Assembly (NCBI GenBank): GCA_002299425.1
Contig: DBNW01000016.1
Coordinates: forward strand, 10,525 to 72,133
From: Methylococcaceae bacterium UBA662
GTDB taxonomy: Bacteria; Pseudomonadota; Gammaproteobacteria; Methylococcales; Methylomonadaceae
Length of the DNA: 61,609 nucleotides
Direction: 5' to 3'
How positions within the stretch are numbered: the stretch's first letter is position 1; each line of letters opens with the position of its first letter. The position numbers were made by a program, and so were the translations under genes. The notes beneath the pieces were generated by a model. That model saw nothing but the letters and a program-made list of their open reading frames with translations, was not told where the DNA came from and searched no databases. This document shows, in pieces, positions 25,830-35,480 of this stretch.

Positions 25830-26306
25830 GTGAATATCAATGCAACTCTGATTGGGCAGATGATAACCTTCGCGCTTCTGGTGTGGTTTACCATGAAGTA
25901 CATATGGCCGCCGTTATTTGATTCCCTGGAAGAGCGTAAAAAGAAAATAGTAGAAGGGTTGGCCGCTGCGGAAAGAGGTCATGAGCAAATCCTCCTTGCC
26001 GAAAAAAAAGCAGTGGCTGTACTGAAAGAAGCTAGAAACAAATCGTCCGATATTATTAGTTTGGCTCAAAAACGCGCCAACGAATTAGTCGAAGAGTCCA
26101 AAGAACAGGCCAAAAAAGAAAGCGAGCGCTTGATTCTTGCAGCACAAGCTCACATCGAACAAGAAAAGCAACGCGCACGGGAAAGTTTGCGGCAAGAAGT
26201 GGCTGTTTTGGCATTAAGTGTTGCAGAGCAAATTCTTCAGTCTGAAGTTGACCAAGCTAAGCACCTTGAGATACTCAATAACGTATCTAGCCAGTTTGCG
26301 GGATAG
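25830..26306 (+). CDS. atpF: F1Fo ATP synthase subunit b
   Basis: Peripheral stalk subunit: one N-terminal membrane helix (NATLIGQMITFALLVWFTMK) followed by a long charged coiled coil (AAAERGHEQILLAEKKAVAV and on). The length of 158 aa matches the family. The single copy, with no b' gene, fits a gammaproteobacterial operon. AGGGAGG lies upstream of the GTG start. Confidence 0.95.
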   Translation: MNINATLIGQMITFALLVWFTMKYIWPPLFDSLEERKKKIVEGLAAAERGHEQILLAEKKAVAVLKEARNKSSDIISLAQKRANELVEESKEQAKKESERLILAAQAHIEQEKQRARESLRQEVAVLALSVAEQILQSEVDQAKHLEILNNVSSQFAG

Positions 26307-26314
26307 GCGGCGTA

Positions 26315-26848
26315 ATGAGCGAGTTTTTAACGTTGGCAAGACCTTATGTGGCAGCCGTTTTTAAGCGGGCGAAAGAGACGTCATCCGTTGACAAATGGTC
26401 TGAGTACTTGGTTTTTATGAAAGACATAATGGCGCATGCAGATATGCTAGCCGTTGTCGATAACCCTAAAATTAGCAAGCAGCAACTGGTTGCTTTGTTG
26501 GCCGAAATTGCCCGAGGGCAAATTGACCAAGAGGCAGAAAATTTTTTTAAGCTGTTAGCCGAGAACGGACGTTTAGACCTGCTGCCGTTTATTCAAACTA
26601 TGTATGAAAATTGCCGCACTCAAGACGAAGGTTACATCGATGTTGGTGTTGCTGTTGCTTATGCGTACACCGACGAAGCCTGGTTGCAGTTTGTTCAGGG
26701 TTTAGAGTGTACGCTAAGTAAAAAGCCCCGCGTTAAGGTTTCTGTGGACAAGTCATTAATTGGTGGCGTTTTGATAAAAGTCGGTGACAAAGTGTTCGAC
26801 GGGACCATCAAAGGTCGGCTTCAACAAATGCACAAAACTCTAAAATGA
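26315..26848 (+). CDS. atpH: F1Fo ATP synthase subunit delta
   Basis: Delta subunit linking the peripheral stalk to the top of F1. Starts MSEFLTLARPYVAAVFKRAKE with the conserved ARPYA-like motif, and ends in the beta domain (VDKSLIGGVLIKVGDKVFDG plus TIKGRL) typical of AtpH. The length of 177 aa is standard. Confidence 0.95.
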   Translation: MSEFLTLARPYVAAVFKRAKETSSVDKWSEYLVFMKDIMAHADMLAVVDNPKISKQQLVALLAEIARGQIDQEAENFFKLLAENGRLDLLPFIQTMYENCRTQDEGYIDVGVAVAYAYTDEAWLQFVQGLECTLSKKPRVKVSVDKSLIGGVLIKVGDKVFDGTIKGRLQQMHKTLK

Positions 26849-26864
26849 GAGCGAGAGATTAAAC

Positions 26865-28406
26865 ATGCAATTAAACCCATCTGAAGTAAGCGAACTGATT
26901 AAAAAAAGAATAGAGAGTTTTGATCTAAGTACCCAAGCACATACCGAAGGGACGGTGGTGAGTGTAACCGACGGCATTGTCAGAATACACGGCTTATCCG
27001 AGGCTATGCAGGGGGAGATGCTTGAATTTCCAGGTGGTGCATTTGGCATGGCTTTAAACCTGGAGAGGGATTCTGTTGGTGCGGTAGTTTTAGGTGCTTA
27101 CCAGCACATTTCCGAGGGTGATACGGTTAGGTGTACTGGTAGGATTTTGGAAGTTCCTGTTGGCGAGGCTTTGCTTGGTCGCGTAGTTGATGCTTTAGGA
27201 AACCCCATTGATGGCAAAGGGGTAATTGAGTCTAGTGTGAGTTCTCCAGTAGAAAAAATTGCCCCGGGCGTGATTGCTCGCCAGTCAGTTGACCAGCCCA
27301 TCCAAATAGGGCTGAAGTCAATTGATGCCATGATTCCGGTAGGTCGTGGGCAGCGCGAGTTAATTATTGGTGATCGGCAAACGGGTAAAACCGCCATCGC
27401 AGTCGATGCTATCATTAACCAAAAAGGCACCGGCATTAAGTGTATTTATGTCGCAATTGGCCAGAAACGCTCTTCTATTGCAAGTGTGGTGCGTAAGCTT
27501 GAAGAGCACGGTGCAATGGATCATACCATCATCGTTGCAGCGTCCGCTTCTGAGTCCGCTGCGTTGCAGTTTATCGCCCCCTATACAGGCTGTGCGATGG
27601 GCGAGTTTTTTCGTGACCGTGGTGAAGATGCGCTGATTATTTACGACGACTTGACCAAACAAGCGTGGGCTTACCGTCAAGTATCCTTGTTGTTACGCCG
27701 TCCGCCAGGTCGTGAAGCGTATCCGGGCGATGTGTTTTATCTTCATTCCCGTTTGCTAGAACGGGCCGCACGTATCAATGAAGCAGAAGTTGAAAAATTG
27801 ACCCATGGACGGGTAAAAGGAAAAACCGGGTCTTTGACAGCGTTGCCCATCATTGAAACCCAAGGCGGTGATGTATCCGCTTTCGTACCAACCAATGTGA
27901 TTTCGATTACCGACGGCCAGATTTTTTTGGAAAGTAATTTATTTAACGCGGGTATACGTCCCGCTGTGAATGCCGGTTTGTCGGTTTCCCGTGTTGGCGG
28001 TGCTGCACAAACCAAAATTATCAAAAAACTTGGTGGCGGTATCCGCCTTGATTTGGCCCAGTATCGAGAATTAGCGGCATTTGCCCAATTTGCTTCAGAT
28101 TTAGACGAGAGTACCCGCAGGCAAATTGAACGCGGCCAACGGGTGACTGAGTTGATGAAACAAAATCAGTACTCCCCCATGTCGGTAGCGCAGATGGCCG
28201 TGTCTTTGTTTGCTGCCAACGAAGGCTTTCTTGATGGTATTGAAGTTAATAAAGTGTTGCATTTTGAGGCTGCCTTGCAATCGTATATGAAGTCTGATCA
28301 AGCAGAATTGATGGACAAAATTAACCAAACCGGCGACTACAATGACGGTATTAAAGCCGGTTTGAAAACTGCTGTTGAAACGTTCGTCAAAACCCATAGT
28401 TGGTAA
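26865..28406 (+). CDS. atpA: F1Fo ATP synthase subunit alpha
   Basis: Non-catalytic nucleotide-binding subunit of F1. N-terminus MQLNPSEVSELIKKRIE is characteristic; Walker A is GDRQTGKTA; the conserved RPPGREAYPGDVFYLHSRLL and the arginine finger region (SVSRVGGAAQTK) are present. 513 aa, the same length as the E. coli protein. Confidence 0.97.
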   Translation: MQLNPSEVSELIKKRIESFDLSTQAHTEGTVVSVTDGIVRIHGLSEAMQGEMLEFPGGAFGMALNLERDSVGAVVLGAYQHISEGDTVRCTGRILEVPVGEALLGRVVDALGNPIDGKGVIESSVSSPVEKIAPGVIARQSVDQPIQIGLKSIDAMIPVGRGQRELIIGDRQTGKTAIAVDAIINQKGTGIKCIYVAIGQKRSSIASVVRKLEEHGAMDHTIIVAASASESAALQFIAPYTGCAMGEFFRDRGEDALIIYDDLTKQAWAYRQVSLLLRRPPGREAYPGDVFYLHSRLLERAARINEAEVEKLTHGRVKGKTGSLTALPIIETQGGDVSAFVPTNVISITDGQIFLESNLFNAGIRPAVNAGLSVSRVGGAAQTKIIKKLGGGIRLDLAQYRELAAFAQFASDLDESTRRQIERGQRVTELMKQNQYSPMSVAQMAVSLFAANEGFLDGIEVNKVLHFEAALQSYMKSDQAELMDKINQTGDYNDGIKAGLKTAVETFVKTHSW

Positions 28407-28415
28407 GGGGCGGTA

Positions 28416-29282
28416 ATGGCTGTTGGCAAAGAGATACGCAATAAAATTGGTATTATCAAAAATACCCAGAAAATTACCCGGGCCATGGAAATGGTTGCTG
28501 CAAGCAAGATGCGTAGAACCAAAGAAAAAATGCAGGCCAGCCGCCCATACTCTAAAAAGATGATGCAAATCATAAAGCATTTGGCTCATGCAAATCCGGA
28601 ATACAAGCATCCATTCCTGGTTCAGCGGGAAGTTAAACGTGTCGGATTAATTGTAATAAGTTCAGATCGCGGTTTGTGCGGTGGGTTGAATGCTAATTTG
28701 TTTCGTAAGGCTATTGCACAGTTAATTCAGTGGGAAAAATCAGAGATTCAGGTTGATGTTTGTACGGTTGGTAGTAAAGCCAGTTTGTTTTTTAGTGGCT
28801 TAAAAAAATTACACCTACTAGGGCAGGCGGCTAAATTAGACGATACCCCGCATTTGCAAGACATAATCGGCATTATTAAAATCATGCTCGACGCTTACTG
28901 CAAAAAAAGCATTGATGAGTTGTATTTGGTTAGCAATGAGTTTGTCAATACCATGACCCAGAGCCCCACTATTGAAAAGCTTTTACCGGTTTGCGCCGTA
29001 GGTTCGGAACAAAACCTAGGCGGTCACTGGGATTATATTTATGAACCGGATGCCAAAGAGGTGCTTGATCATTTGCTAGTCCGTTACATTGAATCCATTG
29101 TTTACCAAGGCTTGGTTGAGAACAACGCTTGCGAGCAAGCGGCTAGAATGGTGGCTATGAAAAGTGCTTCTGACAATGCGGGTAAATTAATTAAAGAGTT
29201 ACAAATGATTTACAACAAAGCCAGACAAGCTGCCATTACCCAAGAAATTTCAGAAATTGTAGCCGGTGCCGCAGCCGTATAA
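28416..29282 (+). CDS. atpG: F1Fo ATP synthase subunit gamma
   Basis: Central rotor shaft. N-terminus AVGKEIRNKIGIIKNTQKIT and AMEMVAASKMRR are signature sequences; the C-terminus (AARMVAMKSASDNAGKLI and IYNKARQAAITQEISEIVAG) is fully conserved. 288 aa is normal. Confidence 0.96.
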   Translation: MAVGKEIRNKIGIIKNTQKITRAMEMVAASKMRRTKEKMQASRPYSKKMMQIIKHLAHANPEYKHPFLVQREVKRVGLIVISSDRGLCGGLNANLFRKAIAQLIQWEKSEIQVDVCTVGSKASLFFSGLKKLHLLGQAAKLDDTPHLQDIIGIIKIMLDAYCKKSIDELYLVSNEFVNTMTQSPTIEKLLPVCAVGSEQNLGGHWDYIYEPDAKEVLDHLLVRYIESIVYQGLVENNACEQAARMVAMKSASDNAGKLIKELQMIYNKARQAAITQEISEIVAGAAAV

Positions 29283-29318
29283 ACCCTAGCAAATGACAAA
29301 ATTTAAAGAGGACACAGA

Positions 29319-30707
29319 ATGAGTTTGGGTAAAATTGTCCAGATTATTGGAGCCGTGGTAGATGTCGAGTTTTCGCGTGAACATCTCCCAAAAGTATATG
29401 ATGCGCTGACCGTTGAAAAGAACGGTTTGGTTTTGGAAGTGCAGCAACAGTTGGGTGACGGGGTGGCACGGACTATAGCGATGGGCAGTACTGATGGCCT
29501 GAGTAGGGGTGGAGTTGTTGTCAATACGAATGCACCTATCTCGGTGCCGGTAGGCAAAGAAACGCTGGGGCGTATCATGAACGTGCTAGGCGAGCCTATA
29601 GACGAAAAAGGCCCGATCGGCGAACACTGCCGCTGGGGTATCCACCGCGAAGCACCTAGTTACGCGGAACAAGCGGCTAATAACGATCTGTTGGAAACCG
29701 GCATCAAAGTTATTGACTTGATTTGCCCGTTTGCGAAAGGCGGCAAAGTGGGTTTGTTCGGTGGTGCTGGCGTGGGCAAAACCGTTAACATGATGGAGTT
29801 GATCCGTAACATCGCAATTGAGCATAGCGGTTATTCAGTGTTTGCTGGCGTTGGCGAGCGTACCCGTGAAGGAAACGATTTTTATCATGAGATGACCGAT
29901 TCCAACGTTATCGATAAAGTTTCTTTGGTGTACGGGCAGATGAACGAGCCGCCAGGAAACAGGTTGCGCGTCGCTTTAACGGGTTTGACCATGGCTGAGT
30001 ATTTCCGTGATGAAGGGCGTGATGTGCTGTTCTTCGTTGACAATATTTACCGGTACACTTTGGCGGGTACAGAAGTATCTGCATTGTTAGGCCGGATGCC
30101 GTCAGCTGTGGGCTACCAGCCTACTTTGGCGGAGGAAATGGGTGTGTTGCAAGAGCGCATCACCTCGACAAAAACAGGCTCGATTACCTCGATACAAGCG
30201 GTTTATGTACCTGCCGATGATTTGACTGACCCGTCACCAGCCACTACCTTCGCCCACTTGGATGCAACGGTGGTGTTGTCTCGACAAATTGCTGAACTGG
30301 GCATTTATCCCGCGATTGACCCGTTGGATTCTACCAGCCGCCAGTTAGACCCATTAGTGATAGGTCAAGAACATTACGATGTGGCACGTCGGGTACAAAA
30401 AACCTTGCAAAGCTATAAAGAATTGCGCGACATCATCGCTATTTTGGGTATGGACGAGTTGTCGGAAGAAGACAAATTAGTCGTGGCGCGAGCGCGTAAG
30501 ATACAGCGTTTTTTATCGCAGCCATTTTTTGTCGCTGAAGTATTTACCGGTTCGCCAGGCAAGTATGTGTCCTTGAAAGACACTATTGCCGGATTTAAGG
30601 GCATTATTGACGGAGATTACGATGATATTACAGAGGCCGCTTTCTATATGGTCGGTACTATCGACGAAGTTTTAGAAAAAGCTAAAACCTTAAAAGTAAG
30701 CAACTGA
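29319..30707 (+). CDS. atpD: F1Fo ATP synthase subunit beta
   Basis: Catalytic F1 subunit. Walker A GGAGVGKTVNMMELIRN, catalytic glutamate in GVGERTREGNDFY, Walker B VLFFVDNIYRYTLAG, and the DELSEEDK (DELSEED loop) near the C-terminus. One small variation: VDNIYRYTLAG has Tyr where VDNIFRF is usual (Y-R-Y). 462 aa is standard. Confidence 0.97.
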   Translation: MSLGKIVQIIGAVVDVEFSREHLPKVYDALTVEKNGLVLEVQQQLGDGVARTIAMGSTDGLSRGGVVVNTNAPISVPVGKETLGRIMNVLGEPIDEKGPIGEHCRWGIHREAPSYAEQAANNDLLETGIKVIDLICPFAKGGKVGLFGGAGVGKTVNMMELIRNIAIEHSGYSVFAGVGERTREGNDFYHEMTDSNVIDKVSLVYGQMNEPPGNRLRVALTGLTMAEYFRDEGRDVLFFVDNIYRYTLAGTEVSALLGRMPSAVGYQPTLAEEMGVLQERITSTKTGSITSIQAVYVPADDLTDPSPATTFAHLDATVVLSRQIAELGIYPAIDPLDSTSRQLDPLVIGQEHYDVARRVQKTLQSYKELRDIIAILGMDELSEEDKLVVARARKIQRFLSQPFFVAEVFTGSPGKYVSLKDTIAGFKGIIDGDYDDITEAAFYMVGTIDEVLEKAKTLKVSN

Positions 30708-30716
30708 GGTTAATTC

Positions 30717-31139
30717 ATGACGATGACCGTCCATGTTGATATCGTAAGTGCGGAAAAAGAAGTGTTTTCCGGTTTAGCGGAGATGATTACGGCCCCGGCT
30801 GAGCTTGGAGAAGTAGGCATAACTCCGCGTCATGCCCCTTTTTTATCGCGACTCAATCCAGGTGAAGTGAGGGTAAAAGTTAGTGATGAAGAAAGCCATC
30901 CTTTTTTTATCACAGGCGGCATTTTGGAAGTACAGCCGCATTTGGTCACTATCTTAGCGGATACCGCTATTCGCGCTAAAGACATTGACGAAGCGAAGGC
31001 GTTAGAAGCTAAAGCGAGAGCTGAAGAAGCTTTGTCTGACAAATCTGAAAAAGTAGATTACGCAGATCAACAAGCGCAATTGGCAAAAGCGATTATGGAA
31101 TTAAAGACATTGGATCGTTTCCGCAAGCGCGGAGGGTAA
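30717..31139 (+). CDS. atpC: F1Fo ATP synthase subunit epsilon
   Basis: Epsilon subunit with the beta-sandwich N-domain (VDIVSAEKEVFSGLAEMI, GEVGITPRHAPFLSRL) and a C-terminal helical hairpin involved in inhibiting hydrolysis. The start ATG has GAGG 7 nt upstream. Last gene of the complete atpIBEFHAGDC operon; an intrinsic terminator follows at 31201. Confidence 0.95.
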   Translation: MTMTVHVDIVSAEKEVFSGLAEMITAPAELGEVGITPRHAPFLSRLNPGEVRVKVSDEESHPFFITGGILEVQPHLVTILADTAIRAKDIDEAKALEAKARAEEALSDKSEKVDYADQQAQLAKAIMELKTLDRFRKRGG

Positions 31140-31200
31140 AAGTGGCCGCTGCCTAGCAATGGCTTATGGATGTGTTAAAGGGCTTTTAAAAAAACCTAGC

Positions 31201-31235
31201 AAGTCCGGTAGCGTCTATCGCTATCGGGCTTTTTT
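31201..31235 (+). terminator. intrinsic terminator of atp operon
   Basis: A 13-bp stem with two G-U pairs (AAGTCCGGTAGCG / CGCTATCGGGCTT, 31201-31213 and 31219-31231), loop TCTAT, ends in a run of six T. It separates atpC from glmU. Confidence 0.85.
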
Positions 31236-31254
31236 GCTATTGAAGGTAGGATAA

Positions 31255-32628
31255 ATGAAAACCACTACTGTTATTTTAGCCGCTGGCAAAGGCACTCGAA
31301 TGCGTTCCAATTTACCTAAGGTATTGCATAAAATTGCTAATAAACCGTTATTGGTACACGTCTACGATATGGCAAAAAGTTTGCTTGGCAATGCGGTCAC
31401 TATCGTTATCGGAAACGGTGCCGAGCAAGTAAAGCAAGCACTTGATGATCAGGGGATAAATTGGGTGTTGCAAACCCAGCAATTAGGCACAGGCCATGCC
31501 GTGCAGCAGGCTAGGGAATGGATTGATGATAACGATGTGGTGTTGATTTTATTCGGCGATGTCCCTTTGCTTAAGAAAGAAACCGCAAAAAATTTAATGG
31601 AAAAAGTCAACGACAGGCAACTGAGTCTATTGACCGTTAATTTAGATAATCCTGCAGGGTACGGAAGAATTATTAGGGATGATAACGGACAGGTGATCAA
31701 GATAACAGAAGAGAAAGATGCCTCTGAGCGTGAAAAGCAAGTTAATGAAGTCAATACCGGAATCATGGCGGTTAAAGGCGCGTCGTTAAAAAAATGGCTA
31801 GATCAATTGAAAAACAATAATGCTCAAAAAGAGTATTATCTGACGGATATTATTGGTATGGCAGTCGCTGATGGCATCAAAATAGCGTCAAGCCAACCGA
31901 AAAGCACAGATGAAGTGTTAGGTGTCAATGATCGCTCACAACTGGCTTATTTGGAACGGGTTTACCAGCAAGCCCAAGCGGATTGGCTCATGGCGGAAGG
32001 TGTCACTTTAAGAGATCCTAGACGCTTTGATTTAAGGGGTGAAATTGTTTCGATAGGCGAAGATGTTGATATTGATGTCAATGTGATTTTAGAAGGCCGG
32101 GTTAGCATCGGCAACCGGGTAAAAATTGGCCCGAACAGCCTCATTAAAAATACCGTTGTTGCAGATGATGTGGAGATATTCGCTAACTGCATCATAGAAG
32201 ATTCTGTGATCGGAAAGGCGTGCCGAATTGGCCCTTTTGCTAGAATCCGTCCAGAAACCCTGCTGGCAAATGATGTCCACATTGGCAATTTTGTGGAGAT
32301 AAAAAAATCAAGCATCCAGCAAACAAGCAAAGTTAATCATTTAAGCTACATTGGCGATGCGGAAATAGGCGAAAAAGTCAATGTGGGTGCGGGTACCATT
32401 ACCTGTAACTACGATGGCGCCAACAAATTTAAGACTATTGTCGAGGACGGCGCATTCATAGGTTCCAATAGTCAATTGGTCGCGCCTGTGACAATCGGCA
32501 AAAATGCCACGATCGGGGCGGGATCGACTATTACCAAAGATGCGCCAGCCGGGCAACTAACCTTAAGCAGGGCCAAACAAACAGTCATCCCAACCTGGCA
32601 ACGGCCTGTTAAGCAGGAGAAAAACTAA
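31255..32628 (+). CDS. glmU: bifunctional N-acetylglucosamine-1-phosphate uridyltransferase / glucosamine-1-phosphate acetyltransferase
   Basis: Makes UDP-N-acetylglucosamine for peptidoglycan and lipopolysaccharide. N-terminal pyrophosphorylase domain with LAAGKGTRMRSNLPKVLH and LFGDVPLL; C-terminal left-handed beta-helix of hexapeptide repeats (from about residue 250) with IGNFVEIKKS and NVGAGTITCNYDG. 457 aa is standard. Its stop shares a base with the glmS start (TAATG). Confidence 0.96.
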   Translation: MKTTTVILAAGKGTRMRSNLPKVLHKIANKPLLVHVYDMAKSLLGNAVTIVIGNGAEQVKQALDDQGINWVLQTQQLGTGHAVQQAREWIDDNDVVLILFGDVPLLKKETAKNLMEKVNDRQLSLLTVNLDNPAGYGRIIRDDNGQVIKITEEKDASEREKQVNEVNTGIMAVKGASLKKWLDQLKNNNAQKEYYLTDIIGMAVADGIKIASSQPKSTDEVLGVNDRSQLAYLERVYQQAQADWLMAEGVTLRDPRRFDLRGEIVSIGEDVDIDVNVILEGRVSIGNRVKIGPNSLIKNTVVADDVEIFANCIIEDSVIGKACRIGPFARIRPETLLANDVHIGNFVEIKKSSIQQTSKVNHLSYIGDAEIGEKVNVGAGTITCNYDGANKFKTIVEDGAFIGSNSQLVAPVTIGKNATIGAGSTITKDAPAGQLTLSRAKQTVIPTWQRPVKQEKN

Positions 32629-34463
32629 TGTGTGGAATAATCGCGGGTGTGGCTCAGCGCAATATATTGCCTATTCTGCTGGAAGGGTTAAAAAGGCTTG
32701 AATACCGGGGGTACGATTCGGCAGGCCTGGCTGTAATAGACCGGCACGCTATTGTTCGAAAACGGGCGTTAGGAAAAGTTAAGGAATTGGAAGGCTTATT
32801 GGAAGCGGAGCCAGTCAGCGGATTGGTAGGCATTGCTCATACCCGTTGGGCAACCCACGGGGCCCCTAGCACGGAAAATGCCCATCCCCATGTCAGCAGG
32901 GATCAAATTGCCGTGGTTCACAATGGGATTATTGAAAACCACGAACAATTAAAGATATCGCAATTGGCGCGAGGCCATGTGTTCACCTCGGAAACAGACA
33001 CGGAAGTAATCGCTCATGAATTTTACGATGCTCTGCAAGTGACGGGTTGCTTGCTAGAGGCTGTGAAACTAGCCATAAAAAAATTTGAAGGCGCATTTGC
33101 CTTAGGTGTTATCAGTGTCAGTGAGCCGGACACCTTAATCGCTTGCCGTAAGGGCAGTCCTTTGGTTATTGGTGTGGGTATCGAGGAGTATTTTATTGCC
33201 TCTGATGTGGCCGCTTTATTGCCAGTAACGCAACGGTTTATTTTTTTGGAAGATGGCGATATTGCAGAGTTAAAAATTAATCAAGTAAAGCTGTGCGATA
33301 CCGAGGGAAGAGTAATTGAACGGCCCATTAAAAAAAGCCAATTGACCGTCGATGCTGTTGATAAGGGTGATTACCGCCATTACATGCTCAAGGAAATTTA
33401 TGAACAACCGCTTGCCCTTTCCCAAGTGCTGGAAGGCCGCTTCATTAAGCAACGGTTGAATGAAAATGCTTTAGGCTACAACGCCAGCTTGATATTCGAC
33501 ACCATTAAATCGGTGCAGTTGCTTGCCTGTGGCACCAGTTACCATGCCGGTATGGTGGCTCAGTATTGGTTTGAAGAGCTTGCCGGTATTCCTTGCCGTG
33601 TTGAAGTGGCCAGTGAATTCCGTTATCGGCAGCCCATTTTGCCGGAAAATACTCTGATTATCAGTATTTCACAATCAGGGGAAACCGCCGACACGTTAGC
33701 GGCACTCTTAGAAGCAAAAAAAATAGGTGCTAGGTATTCGATAGCCGTCTGCAATGTCCCAGAAAGTTCCTTGGTTAGGGAATCAGACTTGGCGTTGATG
33801 ACCCGTGCCGGGCCTGAAATTGGCGTGGCTTCGACGAAAGCCTTCACGTCTCAACTGGCTACTTTGATGCTATTGGTGATAGCTATTGGCAGACGTTTTA
33901 AGTTGACGAAACTTGCCGAGGAGAAAATAACGTCGCAGCTATTTTCGTTGCCTGCAAGCATTAAAAAGGTATTGGAGCTTGATGGGGAAATTAAAAAACT
34001 GTCCGAGGATTTTTCTGAAAAACAACATGCTTTGTTTTTAGGCAGGGGAGCCCACTACCCTATTGCTATGGAAGGCGCATTAAAATTAAAGGAAATATCG
34101 TATATTCATGCCGAGGCGTATCCGGCAGGTGAATTAAAGCACGGTCCCCTCGCTTTGATTGACGCTGAAATGCCGGTGATAACCGTGGCTCCTAACAACA
34201 GTTTGCTGGAGAAGCTTAAATCGAACATTCATGAGGTCAGTGCTAGGGGAGGGCAGTTGATTGTGTTTATGGATGAATCATTGACGCCAGTGCCAGACCT
34301 AAACATCAAAATTATAAAAGTTCCTCAAATTGGCGTTGAAAACGAGCTTTCACCCATCGTTTATACCATCCCTTTGCAGCTATTAGCCTATCATGTTGCG
34401 GTCTTAAAAGGGACGGATGTGGATCAGCCTAGGAATCTCGCCAAATCGGTAACCGTTGAGTAG
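32628..34463 (+). CDS. glmS: glutamine-fructose-6-phosphate aminotransferase (isomerising)
   Basis: First committed step of amino-sugar synthesis, feeding GlmU's pathway. The nucleophile Cys follows the initiator Met (MCGIIAGVAQ); the glutaminase domain shows HTRWATHGAPS and HNGIIENH, and the two SIS domains carry LACGTSYHAGMVA, SQSGETADT and the C-terminal DQPRNLAKSVTVE. 611 aa. Probably translated by coupling with glmU. No glmS ribozyme-like leader is possible since the genes overlap. Confidence 0.96.
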   Translation: MCGIIAGVAQRNILPILLEGLKRLEYRGYDSAGLAVIDRHAIVRKRALGKVKELEGLLEAEPVSGLVGIAHTRWATHGAPSTENAHPHVSRDQIAVVHNGIIENHEQLKISQLARGHVFTSETDTEVIAHEFYDALQVTGCLLEAVKLAIKKFEGAFALGVISVSEPDTLIACRKGSPLVIGVGIEEYFIASDVAALLPVTQRFIFLEDGDIAELKINQVKLCDTEGRVIERPIKKSQLTVDAVDKGDYRHYMLKEIYEQPLALSQVLEGRFIKQRLNENALGYNASLIFDTIKSVQLLACGTSYHAGMVAQYWFEELAGIPCRVEVASEFRYRQPILPENTLIISISQSGETADTLAALLEAKKIGARYSIAVCNVPESSLVRESDLALMTRAGPEIGVASTKAFTSQLATLMLLVIAIGRRFKLTKLAEEKITSQLFSLPASIKKVLELDGEIKKLSEDFSEKQHALFLGRGAHYPIAMEGALKLKEISYIHAEAYPAGELKHGPLALIDAEMPVITVAPNNSLLEKLKSNIHEVSARGGQLIVFMDESLTPVPDLNIKIIKVPQIGVENELSPIVYTIPLQLLAYHVAVLKGTDVDQPRNLAKSVTVE

Positions 34464-34472
34464 AGGGCGATA

Positions 34473-35312
34473 ATGCCGAAATTTCAAGAAAAAACAGTTT
34501 TAATGACAGGATGTTCCACGGGCATTGGGTATGTGACGGCAAAGGTACTGCAAAACCGTGGCCACACGGTGATAGCTACGGCGCGTAAACTAGACGATGT
34601 TGCACGGTTACGGGAAGAAGGCTTTCATAGCTTCCAGCTCGATTTGGCCGACAGTGGCAGCATTCGGCAGGCTGTTGATAACACCTTAGCACTGACCGGA
34701 GGTAAATTAGACGCCTTATTTAATAACGGGGCATTTGGCCAGCCAGGTGCGGTGGAAGATTTAAGCCGCGAGGTTTTACGCGCACAATTTGAAACGAATT
34801 TTTTTGGCACCCATGAGTTGACCAATTGCATTATCCCGGTGATGCGCAGGCAAGGTCATGGCAGAATCATTTATAACAGCTCAATCTTGGGCTTTGTCGC
34901 CATGACTTATCGGGGTGCTTACAACGCCAGCAAGTTCGCATTGGAAGGCTTAGCAGACACCTTGCGGCTAGAATTGCATGGAACGGGTCTCTACGTCTCG
35001 TTGATTGAGCCAGGGCCAATTTTGAGCGACTTTAGAAAAAACGCTTTTGATTTGTACCAACGTAACATTAACTCCGGGCAAAGTTATCATCGGGAAACCT
35101 ATCAGCGCATGGAAGCCCGCTTGCAAAAAGAAGGCGCTGCCGCCCTGTTTACATTGCCAGCTACAGCCGTTGCGAAAAAAGTCATTCATGCCGTTGAGGC
35201 AAAGAAACCGAAAATTCGTTATTGCGTGACGTTCCCAACGTATCTGCTGGCTTTTTTAAAACGGGTTCTGCCGGATGCTTGGTTGGATGCCCTGTTGCGT
35301 TCAATAAAATAA
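34473..35312 (+). CDS. short-chain dehydrogenase/reductase
   Basis: Classical SDR. The cofactor motif GCSTGIG (about residues 13-19), the NNG motif as FNNGAFG, and active-site S (YNSSILG) and YxxxK (YRGAYNASK) are all present, so it should be active. The TARK segment after the second strand favours NADP(H). The C-terminal 40 residues contain a hydrophobic stretch (FPTYLLAFLKRVLP). It follows glmS by 9 nt and is probably co-transcribed, but the substrate is unknown. Confidence 0.85.
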   Translation: MPKFQEKTVLMTGCSTGIGYVTAKVLQNRGHTVIATARKLDDVARLREEGFHSFQLDLADSGSIRQAVDNTLALTGGKLDALFNNGAFGQPGAVEDLSREVLRAQFETNFFGTHELTNCIIPVMRRQGHGRIIYNSSILGFVAMTYRGAYNASKFALEGLADTLRLELHGTGLYVSLIEPGPILSDFRKNAFDLYQRNINSGQSYHRETYQRMEARLQKEGAAALFTLPATAVAKKVIHAVEAKKPKIRYCVTFPTYLLAFLKRVLPDAWLDALLRSIK

Positions 35313-35480
35313 AAAAAGCAGGTAGCCAGCGGGTGAAAAATTTCGCCGGTTTGTAGGGGATGCTCTCAGTTTGGTTTTGGTGGGCGTAAGTTAGTCTTTT
35401 TTGTTGTGTGGATAAGCCGCTAAGTATTTGCGAAGATGCAGGCCTGATGCCCTTATCCTGGCTAGATCAGGGCGTACAAT